Source of the DNA: Siphonobacter sp. BAB-5405
GTDB lineage: Bacteria; Bacteroidota; Bacteroidia; Cytophagales; Spirosomataceae
Direction: 5' to 3'
DNA length: 64,000 nucleotides
Assembly: GCF_002872335.1 (NCBI RefSeq)
Contig: NZ_NJAG01000036.1
Coordinates: forward strand, 372,001-436,000
Part shown: positions 28,896 through 36,494 of the stretch, piece after piece
Layout of the letters: each line of letters begins with the position of its first letter
How positions within the stretch are numbered: the stretch's first letter is position 1
Position numbers and translations under genes: made by a program
The notes under the pieces: generated by a model
What the model was told of the DNA's origin: nothing
Database searches by the model: none
The model's input: only the letters and a program-made list of their open reading frames with translations

Positions 28896-31800
28896 TTAAA
28901 AACTGAACTGGGGGTCCACGAGAAAATCTTCCACCGCCTGCTTTCGAAACATCAGCAATACTTCGGTACCCACCTTTTCTTTAGAAACCACGACGAGCCG
29001 AATTTTCAATAACTGGCTTAAATCCTTGATGATGATTAACCCCAAGCCCAGTTGTGGGGGCAGTGCCTTACCCGCCTCTTCCAGACTACGGGATTGCGGT
29101 TGGTTGAACCATTTCACTAACTCCAGAGGCATTCCCGGACCCGTATCCCGAATGGACAAATGAATTTCTGATTCCATCTCCAAGGCTTTTAGGGTGACGT
29201 GGCCATTTTTTGTGCTGCGGATGGCATTGTCCAGCAAATTATGAATAATGATGGCCAATAATTCCGGATTGCTCGTGACGCTCACCTTATTTTTTACCTG
29301 GTTTACGACGACTGTACCATTCCTTCGGGCACTGTCCTGAAAAAATGAAATTTTATTGGTCAGAAGATCACGAAGATTAACCGCCTGCAACGATACACTC
29401 CCTGACTGCTTCATCTGGGGTTTTACGTATTCCAGCAAATTGTTGATCAACTGCTGAATTCGATACGTCGAATCATAAATTCCCTTGGTCATTTCCAGCA
29501 TGGTTGCCGAAGTACCTTCTTTCTGGAAATGCTGGTATACTAACTGATTTAAATCGACAACGTATCTTAACGGTGCTTTTACATCATGACTGATGGCCGC
29601 AATGATATGGTCCTGAATGAATTTTCGCCAGAGCAGCTCCTGTTGGGAGTTCTGTACGAGGGCGAGCATTTGCTTAATTTCGCTGGTTCGTTCGGAAATC
29701 ACCGCCTCCAGGTTACGATTTTTCCTTTTCAGATACGAGGATCGAAATTCAATGATTCCATAAATGAATAGGATTGAGGCTATTCCCAGACCTATCCAAA
29801 ATCCTATTTGCAGATACCAGGGCTTCTGGATGATAACGGTAAGGTGGCAAACGGAATAATTATCCCTACCAAAACCATTGATGAGTTTAACGGAGAGCTT
29901 GTAAGTACCCGGACTTAAATGGTTAATCTGAAAGGTTTTATCCCCCCCGTGCAACGTATTCCAGGTTTGGGGTTGTTCATGGTTATCGGTAAATGCATAA
30001 GCAAGGCGAAGGTTATTGGCATTGCCGAAGTACGGCGTAGTCACGTGAACCGTCAAGGGCGTATGATTTGGGGGAAGAGTTATCGTGTCCGAAGCCAGGA
30101 ATTGCGTTGTACCATCCCTACTGATGCGATCGATAAGTATTTGACGTTTTGGCAATTCGGGTTGGATCTTCTCCGGTTCAAACCAAACCAGGCCATTCAA
30201 AGTAGGTAAAGAAAAGAAACGATCCTGAACCCTTAGGCCGCAGGGTTCACACCCTCCGTTAAATTCATTGATTCGAAATCCGTGTTCTTTGGTATAATGA
30301 TGATAATAGATTTCTCCATTAGTCTGTCCTTGGGCAAAATCGAGTAAGTCCTGTTTAGCAGCCTGAAACAAGCCTTTATTAGTCGTAATCCAAAGATACC
30401 CCTTGCGGTCCTCCATGATACAATGGGCCTGGGCCAAATGTTGCCGGGGACCTAATGGAAGATTCGTGACTTTTCTTTCCTGGATTAAATAGATTCCATT
30501 CTCAGCCGTGCTTACCCACACTTCTCTGGCTTTGGAGCAGTGTAAACTTCGAACGTAGATGTCTTTGAATGCAGGTACCCAGTTGACCTTCCGGGAAGGA
30601 AGATCAACATTGAAAAGGCCCGCGTACGTACCTACCCATAATTTATGCGTTTTTTCATGAAGAAAATAGGACACGCGAACATTCGGCATGTTGAGGTAAA
30701 GCTGGGGTACCTCCTGCTGTTGCTCCAGTTGAAAGACCCCATGCCCATCGACCCCAATCCAGAGTGGACCTGTTTTGCCCTGATATATACAGGAAATGTG
30801 GCCGGGAAGTTGCCACTGCTTCAGGAGACGATCTCCGGTTGCGTTAAATTTATAAAGTTTATTTTCATAGGTAGTCCAGATGTTCTGATGGTGATCCTGG
30901 GCCATCATATACCGATCGGATTGGCTTTGAGCCAGAGCGGTTAACTGCCGGATTACGGTACTTCGGCCATTGGTTCGCATGGCCACCCCCTTGCTGGTTA
31001 CTACGCTGGAATCCTGGAATAAAGACTGAGCATAGAACACATTCCTTTGACCGCCTTCTTTCACATGCAGGGTTTGAAAATCCATTCGGGTGCATACATA
31101 AAGCCCCTGACTTAAACTTCCCAGAAAAACCCGTTTATGAGCTGAATCGTAGTATAAACTGGAAATGTTGATTAACGAGAAGTCAAAGTCTTTCAGAATC
31201 AGCTGGGTCTTTAATGCATTGGTCGTTTTACTCAGTTCGTACAAACAACCATTGAGGTATAAAAAGGCCTGATCCGCTGCGTTGTTCCAATACAGTTGAA
31301 TAGCCTGCTTTTGCGTTCGGTAAGCTGAATTGTGGAGAATATCTCCAGTTAACGGAAAGATCCGGGGTTGTTCTTCACTGACCAGCAACGTTTTCCCCTC
31401 AGGTTGAAATTCGAACAAACTGGTCCCCAGCCTGAATACGTGTTTGAAGTCCTTGAATTGTTTTTTTAGACTATACGCTTTTTTCCAGTGTACATACGCA
31501 TCCAGAGAGGTATGCGTACATAGAAAAAAGTTGCCATTTTTCATGGGAATTAGATACTTGCGGACAGTATCTAACATGAAATAATTATCGGGTAAACCGG
31601 TAGAAATGCTTAAAGGGAAAGAGGCTAACTGGGGCTTAAGATGCGGACGATAATACGTTTGTTTGGCGTACGTTTTGCCGTTTTCAATTTTTATAAACTC
31701 ACTTTTTGCATTGATGGCAAACAAACTTTTCCCATCGGATGCCAGGTCCGGATATAATGACTTAAAACGCTGACTACGAGTATGAAAGGAGGTATAAAAC

Positions 31801-32003
31801 TGTTGCCCGTCAAACCGTACCACGCCCGCTTCCGTTGTCATCCAGAGAAATCCTTCTGCATCACGGGCAATACTCTTCACACTGTTTTGGGGTAAGCCAT
31901 TATCATCCGTATAATGATCGATGTGAAATGTTTGTGCACACCCCGGTATACGCACCAGTACGCCCCAGCCAATCAGCCAAACAATAAATATTCGAAATAA
32001 CAT
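28896..32003 (-). CDS. Two-component histidine kinase with periplasmic propeller sensor
   Basis: A 1035-residue membrane sensor. Signal/anchor at 1-24, then two seven-bladed-propeller-type regions built of blades such as GLPQNSVKSIARDAEGFLWM (about 35-630), a Y_Y_Y domain (about 650-735), one transmembrane helix WIGLGIASILFIYGIIEF (about 740-760), a coiled linker, phospho-acceptor His in AAISHDVKAPLRYV (about 800), and a HATPase domain with NLLDNAIRS, RDTGPGMP and GLGLIIIKDL. No receiver or AraC domain is fused, unlike many hybrid sensors of this type. It is read after the NarL regulator, 74 bp apart, which is its probable partner. The ligand is unknown. Confidence 0.92.
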   Translation of the reverse strand: MLFRIFIVWLIGWGVLVRIPGCAQTFHIDHYTDDNGLPQNSVKSIARDAEGFLWMTTEAGVVRFDGQQFYTSFHTRSQRFKSLYPDLASDGKSLFAINAKSEFIKIENGKTYAKQTYYRPHLKPQLASFPLSISTGLPDNYFMLDTVRKYLIPMKNGNFFLCTHTSLDAYVHWKKAYSLKKQFKDFKHVFRLGTSLFEFQPEGKTLLVSEEQPRIFPLTGDILHNSAYRTQKQAIQLYWNNAADQAFLYLNGCLYELSKTTNALKTQLILKDFDFSLINISSLYYDSAHKRVFLGSLSQGLYVCTRMDFQTLHVKEGGQRNVFYAQSLFQDSSVVTSKGVAMRTNGRSTVIRQLTALAQSQSDRYMMAQDHHQNIWTTYENKLYKFNATGDRLLKQWQLPGHISCIYQGKTGPLWIGVDGHGVFQLEQQQEVPQLYLNMPNVRVSYFLHEKTHKLWVGTYAGLFNVDLPSRKVNWVPAFKDIYVRSLHCSKAREVWVSTAENGIYLIQERKVTNLPLGPRQHLAQAHCIMEDRKGYLWITTNKGLFQAAKQDLLDFAQGQTNGEIYYHHYTKEHGFRINEFNGGCEPCGLRVQDRFFSLPTLNGLVWFEPEKIQPELPKRQILIDRISRDGTTQFLASDTITLPPNHTPLTVHVTTPYFGNANNLRLAYAFTDNHEQPQTWNTLHGGDKTFQINHLSPGTYKLSVKLINGFGRDNYSVCHLTVIIQKPWYLQIGFWIGLGIASILFIYGIIEFRSSYLKRKNRNLEAVISERTSEIKQMLALVQNSQQELLWRKFIQDHIIAAISHDVKAPLRYVVDLNQLVYQHFQKEGTSATMLEMTKGIYDSTYRIQQLINNLLEYVKPQMKQSGSVSLQAVNLRDLLTNKISFFQDSARRNGTVVVNQVKNKVSVTSNPELLAIIIHNLLDNAIRSTKNGHVTLKALEMESEIHLSIRDTGPGMPLELVKWFNQPQSRSLEEAGKALPPQLGLGLIIIKDLSQLLKIRLVVVSKEKVGTEVLLMFRKQAVEDFLVDPQFSF

Positions 32004-32077
32004 GATACCAGAAAAAAAGCTGGAGCAACTACGCTGTTTATAGTAGCGTAGCTGCCCAAGCTTTGTAGAAAAAAGGA

Positions 32078-32731
32078 CTATACAGCGACCGGAGGCGTCC
32101 CCTGAAGCACACGCATGGTTTCAATCAAAGAGACGATACTGTTCACTCCTAATTTATTGAAAACCCGGTTTTTAACCGTACTGATCGTAGAAATATGCAG
32201 GTTGAGCTGACGCCCGATATCAGCCGGACCATAGCCCTTAACCAGATAGTGTAAAACTTCTTTTTCCCGGTCCGAAAGGTTTTCTAAAGGATTATCGTGC
32301 ATTTCCTCAGCCTGATGTAACAGCTTATCAATACTAACCTGCCGCATCTGAGGACTTAAATACTTCTCATTATTGAAAACCGTTTTTACTGCCAGTAGCA
32401 CCTCTTCCTGGGCAGAATGTTTAGAGATATAACCTTTAGCACCAGCTTTCAGGCAAGGTAAAGCGTAGACTTTTTCGTCATAGGCAGAAAAAACGAGGAT
32501 ACGAGATTGTTGTTGTTTATAGAGAAAGGTTTCCAGCATTTTAATTGAGTTACCCCCCGGAACATTCAGATCCAGTATTAGCATATAGATGGGCACTGTG
32601 CTATAGTAATGCAGTGCCTGTTCATAGTCATTGCACAGGTAAACGTTTAGTTTAGGAAAGTTAGATTCTAACAAATACTTAATCCCTAAGCCTACAACGG
32701 GGTGGTCTTCACAAATGAGGACATTTTTCAT
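32078..32731 (-). CDS. NarL/FixJ-family response regulator
   Basis: A receiver domain (MKNVLICEDHPVVGLG, phospho-Asp in LILDLNVPGG at about 55) is joined to a LuxR-type HTH (LSDREKEVLHYLVKGY to VKNRVFNKLGVNS, about 148-200). The start at 32731 fits the receiver start; the frame could begin 15 bp earlier. It is transcribed immediately before the propeller histidine kinase and should be its output. Confidence 0.92.
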   Translation of the reverse strand: MKNVLICEDHPVVGLGIKYLLESNFPKLNVYLCNDYEQALHYYSTVPIYMLILDLNVPGGNSIKMLETFLYKQQQSRILVFSAYDEKVYALPCLKAGAKGYISKHSAQEEVLLAVKTVFNNEKYLSPQMRQVSIDKLLHQAEEMHDNPLENLSDREKEVLHYLVKGYGPADIGRQLNLHISTISTVKNRVFNKLGVNSIVSLIETMRVLQGTPPVAV

Positions 32732-32912
32732 AAAGGAATTGGACACGAAAAGTTAAGTGGTGATAAATATATCAAGATAGATACGTCTCCATTCTTGAAG
32801 ACCAGGGTGTGGGGTAGTTTCGTACAATGCCTGCCGGACTGTGCAGATCTTGGCGTATATAGCTTTTTCATAAACAGTTTACCTTAATTTTTTAGGGTAA
32901 GTACTATTTAGA

Positions 32913-33090
32913 GAGCATAATCAGATCAATGCAATGTATGTAAATGATATCTTCCTCAATTCCGTAGGAAAATACCATTATAAGCGAGAATATATCGCCT
33001 TTTTATCAAATGACAACAAATTTGATAAAGAAAAAGTCTTTGGATGGTACGGAGCAGAAAACGGCTCAAGAGGCGTACTGGCGGCATGAT
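32913..33090 (+). pseudogene. Possible transposase fragment
   Basis: A short plus-strand frame ending at about 33090 contains YKREYIAFLSNDNKFDKEKV followed by FGWYG, reminiscent of the end of the DDE domain of IS4-type transposases (usually LSTD-x-x-LS-x-EEI-x-x-IYGKRW). The Lys-Arg-Trp and the rest of the enzyme are missing. It lies in a 520-bp gap between regulators (32747-33267) that also holds the inverted repeat TTATCAAAT/ATTTGATAA near 33011-33036. The assignment is tentative. Confidence 0.3.
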
Positions 33091-33267
33091 AATTGATCGT
33101 TAACCTTGTTGAAAATTTGCTTGAGACTAGTGGCAGATAGACCTCTGATGAGCAATTCTACGTAACGAAGTTAACTAAGCAATTGTTAATAGTACTCTAT
33201 AAATTATCAAAGTGGGCAAAATAGTGACTGAAAAGGACACTTAAAAAGGATTCTTCTATGAGTACTC

Positions 33268-33996
33268 CTAATCTTTAAGCCATTGTAAAAATTCGGATGC
33301 TCTCGCTTTACTAACGATGATGGGCTGAGGGCTGGATACCGTCAGGATAACTGTTAATTTCCGGGTAAAGCTACGTTCCACATGTTGTACTTTTTGTCGC
33401 GGAATGATATACTGCCGATTAGCACGAAAAAAATCACGCTCCGACAATAGGTCAAGAAGCTCATCTAGTGTCTCACGAATTTCATACTGCTGACAATCTG
33501 TATGAATGTGAGCGACATGATTTCTTGTGTATATAAAATTGATTGCAGAAGGCTCGATGGGAATCAGCCGATCACGGAAATGTACAAATATAGTCTTCGA
33601 GCGGCTCATGTCCTCAAGAAAGGACTGTTGAGAAAAGACACTTTTCAGCGTCTCCACCTTTTCCAGACTCTTCCCTAGCTTTTCTTCTTCTATGGGCTTT
33701 AACAGATAATCGATGCCATTGGTCTCAAAGGCCTCCAAAGCAAACTCATCGTAAGCGGTACAAAAGATAATAGGTGCTTTTATCAATAATTCTTTGAGTA
33801 GATGAAAAACCTTACCATCAGACAGGATAATATCAGCAAAAATGAGATCCGGAAGCTCATGCGTGGCAAACCACACGCGAGCTTCTTCAATAGACTCCAG
33901 AATAGCACAAACGTGAATATCACTCCGTAGATTCTCCAGGGATTGTTTCAGTTCATTCGCTGCTTTCCGTTCATCTTCTAAAATCAATACATTCAT
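33268..33996 (-). CDS. LytTR-family response regulator
   Basis: A receiver domain (MNVLILEDERKAANEL; phospho-Asp in LIFADIILSDG at about 54; FCTAYDEFALEAFE; Lys in YLLKPIEEEKL) is followed from about residue 135 by a LytTR DNA-binding domain (KTIFVHFRDRLIPIEPSAIN, FFRANRQYIIPRQKVQHVER). The start at 33996 was preferred over the one 9 bp upstream because it begins the receiver directly. No partner histidine kinase (LytS/YehU type) is adjacent, so it is an orphan in this window. Confidence 0.92.
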   Translation of the reverse strand: MNVLILEDERKAANELKQSLENLRSDIHVCAILESIEEARVWFATHELPDLIFADIILSDGKVFHLLKELLIKAPIIFCTAYDEFALEAFETNGIDYLLKPIEEEKLGKSLEKVETLKSVFSQQSFLEDMSRSKTIFVHFRDRLIPIEPSAINFIYTRNHVAHIHTDCQQYEIRETLDELLDLLSERDFFRANRQYIIPRQKVQHVERSFTRKLTVILTVSSPQPIIVSKARASEFLQWLKD

Positions 33997-34414
33997 GGTG
34001 CTCAATCAGGACTAGTAAGATAACTAAAGTTGCCATTATTGCTTAATTATGTATCAGCGAATAGATGGTAACCGTAATTTTCTATACATTTTGATTCAAT
34101 TATTCGAAAACAGACCCTCGAATTCTGATAAACCCAATTCAGAAATTTTTGATCAGATGATCGCATAATAGAAAGCGAAGTACTACTATATGTAAATTTT
34201 GATATTTTTCAAACTGACAAAACTACGATTTACTGAGCAATTATCGTACAAACTTATAGGTATGTACGAAATAGCTTTACTATAATAATAAACATTCAAT
34301 GACACGAATGCAAAGTATTTTACGTGACACATAGTAGTAATTATTGTGTTTAATATCATATAGCAATTATTAAATATCATTAAATGAGTCTTAATAATTA
34401 ATTACAAAACATAA

Positions 34415-34434
34415 TTGTAGTATTAATACTACAA
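34415..34434. other. Perfect 20-bp palindrome in an AT-rich gene-free stretch
   Basis: TTGTAGTATTAATACTACAA is a perfect palindrome. It lies in 34006-35040, which is much richer in A and T than the rest of the window and contains no credible gene. A regulator-binding site is possible. Confidence 0.4.
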
Positions 34435-34640
34435 AATAAATCAATAATTACTACAACACAATTATACATTAAACTATTGGATGGATTCTAGGCATATTTT
34501 TGATCAAAGCTACAGGCATCGTGTTAGTCACTATATCGTACATTTCTTACGCATTGAGCCTTATTCAGGTATCTTGATCATTCGTTTAACCATTTACTTT
34601 AGAGCAATACTATTCTTGATTACAGTCATTAAGTGAATAG

Positions 34641-34677
34641 AAAAAAAGAGTTGCCTGTAAAACAACAGGCAACTCTT
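34641..34677 (-). terminator. Intrinsic terminator at the end of the rsr-RlaP-RNA transcript
   Basis: AAGAGTTGCCTGT (34646-34658) pairs perfectly with 34665-34677 around a six-base loop, followed by seven T on the minus strand. It is the first good minus-strand terminator downstream of the tRNA-like RNA cluster. The words TTGCCTGTTG also occur at the 3' edge of the first tRNA-like RNA (near 35041-35050). Confidence 0.85.
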
Positions 34678-35049
34678 CAAAAGATTAATGAAAACATTAT
34701 CTTATTTGAAAACTTTTATCAAAAAACATGATTAATACCTAGTCCAGTTAAATAATATTTATGTATTAAGTTGTTTAATTACTTGACTAATGATTAAATT
34801 TTAAATCACCTATTTTACTATGAATTAGATGATTTAATAAAGTAGCTACTGAAGCTTTTAAATAAATATTATTTACTAATACAATTATGAATAGTACCCC
34901 TGACTTATACTCGAATGAGGCTTAAATATTCTTTGATCTTAATTTTACTTTGAACTCGTTCATGTTTTGTACTATAGTTTTAAGCGTTTAAAATAAGTAT
35001 AGATTAGCGTATGAATCCAATGCTACACAAATAATAAAGGGCAACAGGC

Positions 35050-35144
35050 AAACAGTGCTTTATTAACTGAACTACAAGGCAGGGCTCGAACCTGCGACCT
35101 TCCGGCCTGTCGGCTCGGATGTTCTAACCGAAGGATCACTGTTT
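35050..35144 (-). ncRNA. tRNA-like RNA 1 (Y-RNA-like, permuted)
   Basis: On the minus strand the ends pair as AAACAGTG (35144-35137) with CACTGTTT (35057-35050), 8 bp. Inside lie, in order, GGTTAGAAC (second half of a D-arm), an imperfect anticodon-like hairpin (35119-35101), a perfect T-arm GCAGG-TTCGAGC-CCTGC (35095-35079), then TAGTTCAGTTAAT (first half of a D-arm, 35074-35062). The D-stem halves GTTC and GAAC are complementary but in reversed order, so the tRNA-like sequence is opened within the D-loop, and only four bases replace the acceptor stem. No CCA end or normal acceptor stem exists. It follows RlaP and belongs to the same strand as rsr. Confidence 0.7.
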
Positions 35145-35164
35145 TACGGCACCTTTAAGGGTAG

Positions 35165-35276
35165 AGAAGGGTAATAAGCTCGGGGCAAAAATCTGCTCTA
35201 CCTACTGAGCTACCTGGCTGGCCAGAGCCGGATTCGAACCGGCGACACGAAGCAACGCCGCGATACGACACCTTCT
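35165..35276 (-). ncRNA. tRNA-like RNA 2 (YrlA-type circularly permuted tRNA mimic)
   Basis: Best-formed of the four. Minus-strand order: 5' outer stem AGAAGG (35276-35271), linker, perfect T-arm GCCGG-TTCGAAT-CCGGC (35243-35227), a closed mini-hairpin TCTGG-CCAG-CCAGG (35226-35213) in place of an open acceptor stem, a perfect D-arm TAGCTCAGTAGGTAGAGCA (35212-35194), linker, 3' outer stem CCTTCT (35170-35165). T before D with a closed acceptor and the ends emerging where the anticodon arm would be is a circular permutation of tRNA. Bacterial YrlA Y RNAs are known tRNA mimics that bind Ro60 through the end-paired stem; the nearby rsr gene supports this identity. Confidence 0.8.
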
Positions 35277-35285
35277 TTTCTTTTT

Positions 35286-35414
35286 AACGGGTGGGTTGTA
35301 ATGATTCAGGAGTAACCAGCGATTCGGGTGGGTGACCTTTCGGAGGATTCGAACCTACCTACTGACTTGGTCAATAGGTTCACCCTCACCAGACTCTATA
35401 CGAAGTAACCCGTT
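35286..35414 (-). ncRNA. tRNA-like RNA 3 (T-arm only, Y-RNA-like)
   Basis: Minus strand: outer stem AACGGGT/ACCCGTT (35414-35408 with 35292-35286), then TTACTTCG, an inner stem GGGTGA/TCACCC (35385-35380 with 35335-35330), a hairpin of 8-10 bp (35379-35357, loop CAA) and a T-arm GTAGG-TTCGAAT-CCTCC with one mismatch (35358-35342). No D-arm is recognisable. It shares overall architecture and the AWCGGGWTACTTCG start with RNA 4. Confidence 0.6.
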
Positions 35415-35503
35415 TCTACGATATCCTTAGAACTAACGTTTGCTACCATTCAGTAAGACATCAAGCTTGGCAAAGCTTTATTTCAATACTAGGCGGTATC
35501 CCC

Positions 35504-36262
35504 TCAGGCATAAAACATGGATTTTACTTGAATACTATAATTCGTTAAGACTTTATCTAATTTTGCCTGAGTCGAACTACCTCCTGGCGTACTGCCCTCA
35601 AAACGATACAGACACGCTTTGATGACTTGTACGATCTTTTGTTTATCTGCTTCCCTTACTTCTTCTTTTTCCGTTTGCTGTCTTTTTATTTCCAGACTAG
35701 CCTTTGCAAGTTTGATCACCTCAGATTCAATACCAAACTGCTTGAAGAGATCGTCGATCCAAAGCTCTGGCACTACTTGCTGGCTAGCTAATTCCGCGGA
35801 TAGCAGTCCCCGAATGCAGTAAAACGCTACTTTATACGTAAACTTCTGATCGCTTTCCAGCTTGTAAAAGTGACTCTTGGCCAACGAGAGGTAATGATAG
35901 TAGAGAGCTTTAAAATTGATATTTTCGGTAACTTCCCTACGGAATGTAGTCCAATCGGGTAGTTCATTCCAATACATCAGATCGGCTCGCACCCACTCAA
36001 AAACTGTAGGGTTACTTTTTTGTAATAATCCAAACATCTTATCCAGACCATACGAGACAAAATCCAGTTCTCCATCCATTACCTCCCATACATCCCGCTG
36101 TTTCTTAAAATCAAAATAGTTTGTTTTGGCCGGAAGGTGGAAACCTCGCACATCAAAGTCACTATCAGGGCTGGCAATTCCCCAAAGCCGGCTTCCACTT
36201 TCAATGTAAAAAAGCGGAATTTCGCTTTTGTCCATAAAAAGGCTAGCGATTCTATTTTTCAT
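35504..36262 (-). CDS. RlaP-family nucleotidyltransferase (RNA-repair associated)
   Basis: A 252-residue DNA-polymerase-beta-fold nucleotidyltransferase of the RlaP/YcgL family. The catalytic motif is GSRLWGIASPDSDFDVRGF (about 22-40), with the GS pair and two Asp metal ligands; a third carboxylate is likely in GELDFVSYGLDKMF (about 65-80). A helical C-terminal part follows (YYHYLSLAKSHFYKLESDQK, TYKVAFYCIRGLLSAELAS). RlaP proteins were predicted from genomic context to act in RNA repair, probably adding nucleotides to damaged RNA ends. Here it sits between tRNA-like RNAs downstream of a Ro60 gene, which fits that role. No ligase (RtcB, Rnl) is present in the window. Confidence 0.85.
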   Translation of the reverse strand: MKNRIASLFMDKSEIPLFYIESGSRLWGIASPDSDFDVRGFHLPAKTNYFDFKKQRDVWEVMDGELDFVSYGLDKMFGLLQKSNPTVFEWVRADLMYWNELPDWTTFRREVTENINFKALYYHYLSLAKSHFYKLESDQKFTYKVAFYCIRGLLSAELASQQVVPELWIDDLFKQFGIESEVIKLAKASLEIKRQQTEKEEVREADKQKIVQVIKACLYRFEGSTPGGSSTQAKLDKVLTNYSIQVKSMFYA

Positions 36263-36310
36263 ACAAAGTCATTTAGAAAAGTAACGAACGGAATAAGGAG
36301 CAACGGGCGA

Positions 36311-36399
36311 ATCGGGAGCGGGGTATCGCTAAGAGGACTCGAACCTCCATCCTGACCGAAGTCATAATGCCCCCCCTACATGCTGCGAAGTATCCCGAT
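36311..36399 (-). ncRNA. tRNA-like RNA 4 (between rsr and RlaP)
   Basis: Minus strand: outer stem ATCGGGA/TCCCGAT (36399-36393 with 36317-36311), TACTTCG, a GGGG/CCCC inner stem, a 9-bp hairpin with one mismatch capped by a cUUCGg tetraloop (36369-36348), and a T-arm GGAGG-TTCGAGT-CCTCT (36348-36332). No D-arm. Upstream bases GATGC-CGTA-GCATC (36405-36392 region) form a competing hairpin that shares ATC with the outer stem. The remaining 36400-36494 adjoining rsr contains a GGGCT/AGCCC hairpin. Confidence 0.6.
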
Positions 36400-36494
36400 G
36401 CTACGGCATCCTTTGGGCTGGGCTTCTAAAACTTAGCCCGTACCGTACTAAGCACAGTTACGTGTAAAAACCTTACCGTTACGCGTTATTAAAA

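Noticed and set aside
34186-34380. 64-residue minus-strand frame in the AT-rich gap
   Set aside because: Composition follows the local AT richness; no motif and no expression signal.
35050-36399. Canonical tRNA genes, suggested by four T-arm sequences
   Set aside because: In the two elements with D-arm sequence it follows the T-arm; the other two have no D-arm. None has an open acceptor stem or a proper anticodon arm, and the element ends pair with each other. They were therefore called tRNA-like RNAs.
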